A DNA stretch of 64,000 nt, from positions 8,988,795-9,052,794 of the forward strand of contig NC_050467.1 of NCBI RefSeq assembly GCF_013373865.1, read 5' to 3'. The position numbers and the translations under genes are program-made. The number at the start of each line of letters is the position of its first letter. The first letter of the stretch is position 1. Shown piece after piece: positions 62,172-64,000 of the stretch. The DNA comes from Monomorium pharaonis (taxonomy: Eukaryota; Arthropoda; Insecta; Hymenoptera; Formicidae). Under the pieces are notes generated by a model that was not told the DNA's origin, ran no database searches, and saw only the letters and a program-made list of their open reading frames with translations.

Positions 62172-64000
62172 ATTAAACATGTTAAAAATTAATTTAAATA
62201 GAACGTTCGAAAAAATTGTAAAAATGACTTTTTTGAAAATTTATCATATTTTCGTTAACTTATAACGAATTTTAAAAATCCCAAACAGTTTTGGAAAGGT
62301 AAAAGATAGATTTTGAACCGGGTGCTGCATCCTGGGGGGTGGAAACTGAGCGGTGAGCCTCAGAAGCGTAACTTACTTGACTCTCCTTTTAGTTTACAAT
62401 TATTTTTCACGAATAATTATTTAGCACTCTGAGTGGGAAGGAGTAACGAGCATATTTAAAAAAAAACAAAGATTTGAAAGAAAAAAGGGGGAGAAAAAAG
62501 ATCAAAGATATTTATTTTTCTAAAAATTCTTTTAATTGATTAATTAAAATTGTTGAGTATGGAATTCGCCTATTGATCGGTATCAAAAAATCGAAAACAG
62601 ATATGGCAAAAAGTTTTATGTTTATTTTTCAACGAAATCTGGTTGTACGCTAGTATATCGGTCATAATCTAATACGGATGGCCCTTCTCGGCGTCCTACG
62701 ATCCGTTCGTCGGTCGGGCAAGTCCGGTAGTGGAAGAGAGAGGTTGTAGAGTTCTTCCCACTGACATTAATCCGAGAAGTCGCCGTCTGCCCGGTGAGGC
62801 ACCGCGTCGTTGCTTCTACGTTTATGCCGTCTACCGTAGGGGAGGGAGGCTTAGTTTACCTGAAACAAAAGAAAATTCGTACCGGAATACGAGGGGGATC
62901 GTAGATGACGGCCCGAGACGATTCACCGCCTTAATCAAGAACGACGGTAAGGTCAACCCTTATGGGATACCGATAACTCGAGGGTGTCGACCACCCGAAA
63001 ATGTGTACTAAGTGATGCAAGGATGACGCTAAGGTCAACTCGGGCGTGCATAACGGAGATTCAGGAACGCCGCAGGGGCGACCTGAGGGGTTATACACGG
63101 CAGTAGTTGCGAATAGAGCAGAGTTGGAAACCAGCTCGAGCAATGCTACAGGTGTTTTGTAAATACTGTGTTCGGGCTTCCAAAGCTGTTGTCTCCGAGT
63201 CGTACCAATGATGTAGCCACGTGGTCGCTAGCCTGAGCGCTGTCGCCGGGAAGATCGTTATTCCTCGTGAAGGGTCGTGGTCGCGATTCGTGATCGCCTC
63301 TCGGTTACGGCCGGGTTGTTTCCTCACTACGATCGTCGCTTTTCACTACGCTGGTCACCTTTTTTCGTCGTTCACAAGACACGTCACTCACTTGGTTCCG
63401 CACGGAACAGACTGCGCGCAGCGCAATCGGCAATAGCAAATCGTGCCTTCTCGAGCGCAGGGGGAAGGGGGAGCATCGTGCCTGCACATCGTGCTCGTAG
63501 CGCTCGAGGCGCCCCCCGGTACGTGCTGCTCCCATAGACATGCACGGGACTCCGCATTACTATTTAAGTCTATCATTCCATAAAGGTACTTTTTCATACG
63601 TGCTGCACGTAGCAATTTTTGTCCCTGAATATTTGCCGCTCGTAATTTAGTGGCTACAATTTTGTAGTTTAAACTGGCACAACTACAAAGCATTTGCTGC
63701 TACGCTGCTGCATTATTTATTTCCGAGCCTTTGTTGAAGATATCCTAATCTAATTATTTAGCAATTATCATTAACAATTAATATCTCGCTTTACGAGGCA
63801 GAGCGATGCTTTTTTTCTGTCAGTTTTTTTTTAATTTCAGAAGTGAGGCTTTTATTTTAGAAGTGAGGCTGAACAATAACCAAAAATGCACCGAGACAAA
63901 AATGAAAATAAAGTATATTAATTTGTATAAAAGTAAGTTTTTTAATAGTTTTTAATGCAGTTTTTTACGGTATACAAAATGATTGATATTTTTGTTAATA
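62172..64000. other. Unassigned sequence to window end
   Basis: AT-rich until about 62640, then GC-rich from 62670 to about 63540 with no convincing protein family on either strand, then AT-rich again. The GC-rich part has short frames (62730-63011 +, 63388-63693 -) without recognised domains. It might be an exon or promoter of a neighbouring gene or an LTR, but I have no positive evidence. Confidence 0.35.

Overview
This window is nuclear DNA of an insect, most likely a hymenopteran and probably an ant. The basis is an insect-type PSME4/PA200 gene with short AT-rich introns next to very long transposon-filled ones, a low overall GC content, and a mixture of BEL/Pao, Ty3/gypsy, copia, Penelope-like, RTE, mauritiana-type mariner, piggyBac-type and Harbinger-type elements. 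The species cannot be named from sequence alone. No bacterial gene arrangement, CRISPR array, rRNA gene or convincing tRNA gene was seen.

Host gene. The only convincing host gene is the 3' half of PSME4 (proteasome activator PA200/Blm10) on the + strand. Four coding exons can be placed: 18127-18693, 19015-20574, 33758-33979 and 46449-46583. All junctions are phase 0 and together they encode about 827 C-terminal residues. Two of the three introns are about 13.2 kb and 12.5 kb and hold most of the transposons. The last exon (44 codons) is short and easily missed.

Layout. 1-17 kb: decayed repeats. They include a broken unnamed repeat gene at the left edge, a Penelope-like GIY-YIG fragment, copia integrase and RT fragments, long-TIR palindromic elements, a 149-bp tandem repeat interrupted by nested MITEs, an unnamed arthropod repeat-associated gene split by a mariner, and a Ty3/gypsy pol fragment split by a palindromic MITE. 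18.1-46.6 kb: PSME4. Intron 20575-33757 holds a second Ty3/gypsy copy (minus strand) split by a TIR element that itself carries a TTAA-flanked palindromic element, a 71-bp minisatellite, and a mariner inside a palindromic MITE. Intron 33980-46448 holds two non-LTR fragments, a Penelope-like element interrupted by a near-full-length RTE element with a target-site duplication, and further palindromic elements. 46.6-54.7 kb: a solo LTR just 3' of PSME4, more MITEs, a second copy of the TTAA-flanked palindrome and microsatellites. 54.7-62.2 kb: a structurally complete BEL/Pao retrotransposon with two LTRs and a 5-bp duplication (ATATT), disabled by in-frame stops, frameshifts and a Harbinger-type MITE inside the integrase. 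62.2-64 kb: unassigned sequence, partly GC-rich.

The layers can be ordered by nesting: old gypsy/LINE/Penelope sequence, then TIR and palindromic elements, then mariners and RTE, with BEL/Pao and the Harbinger-type MITE among the younger events. I found no gene cluster that looks like a new biochemical system. The least explained items are the palindromic repeat families built from short motifs (37835-38714, 53075-53462, 43990-45085, 48806-49564), a hammerhead-like motif in the Penelope element, and a gene fragment carried head-to-head in a hairpin transposon. All alignments and boundaries were done by eye.
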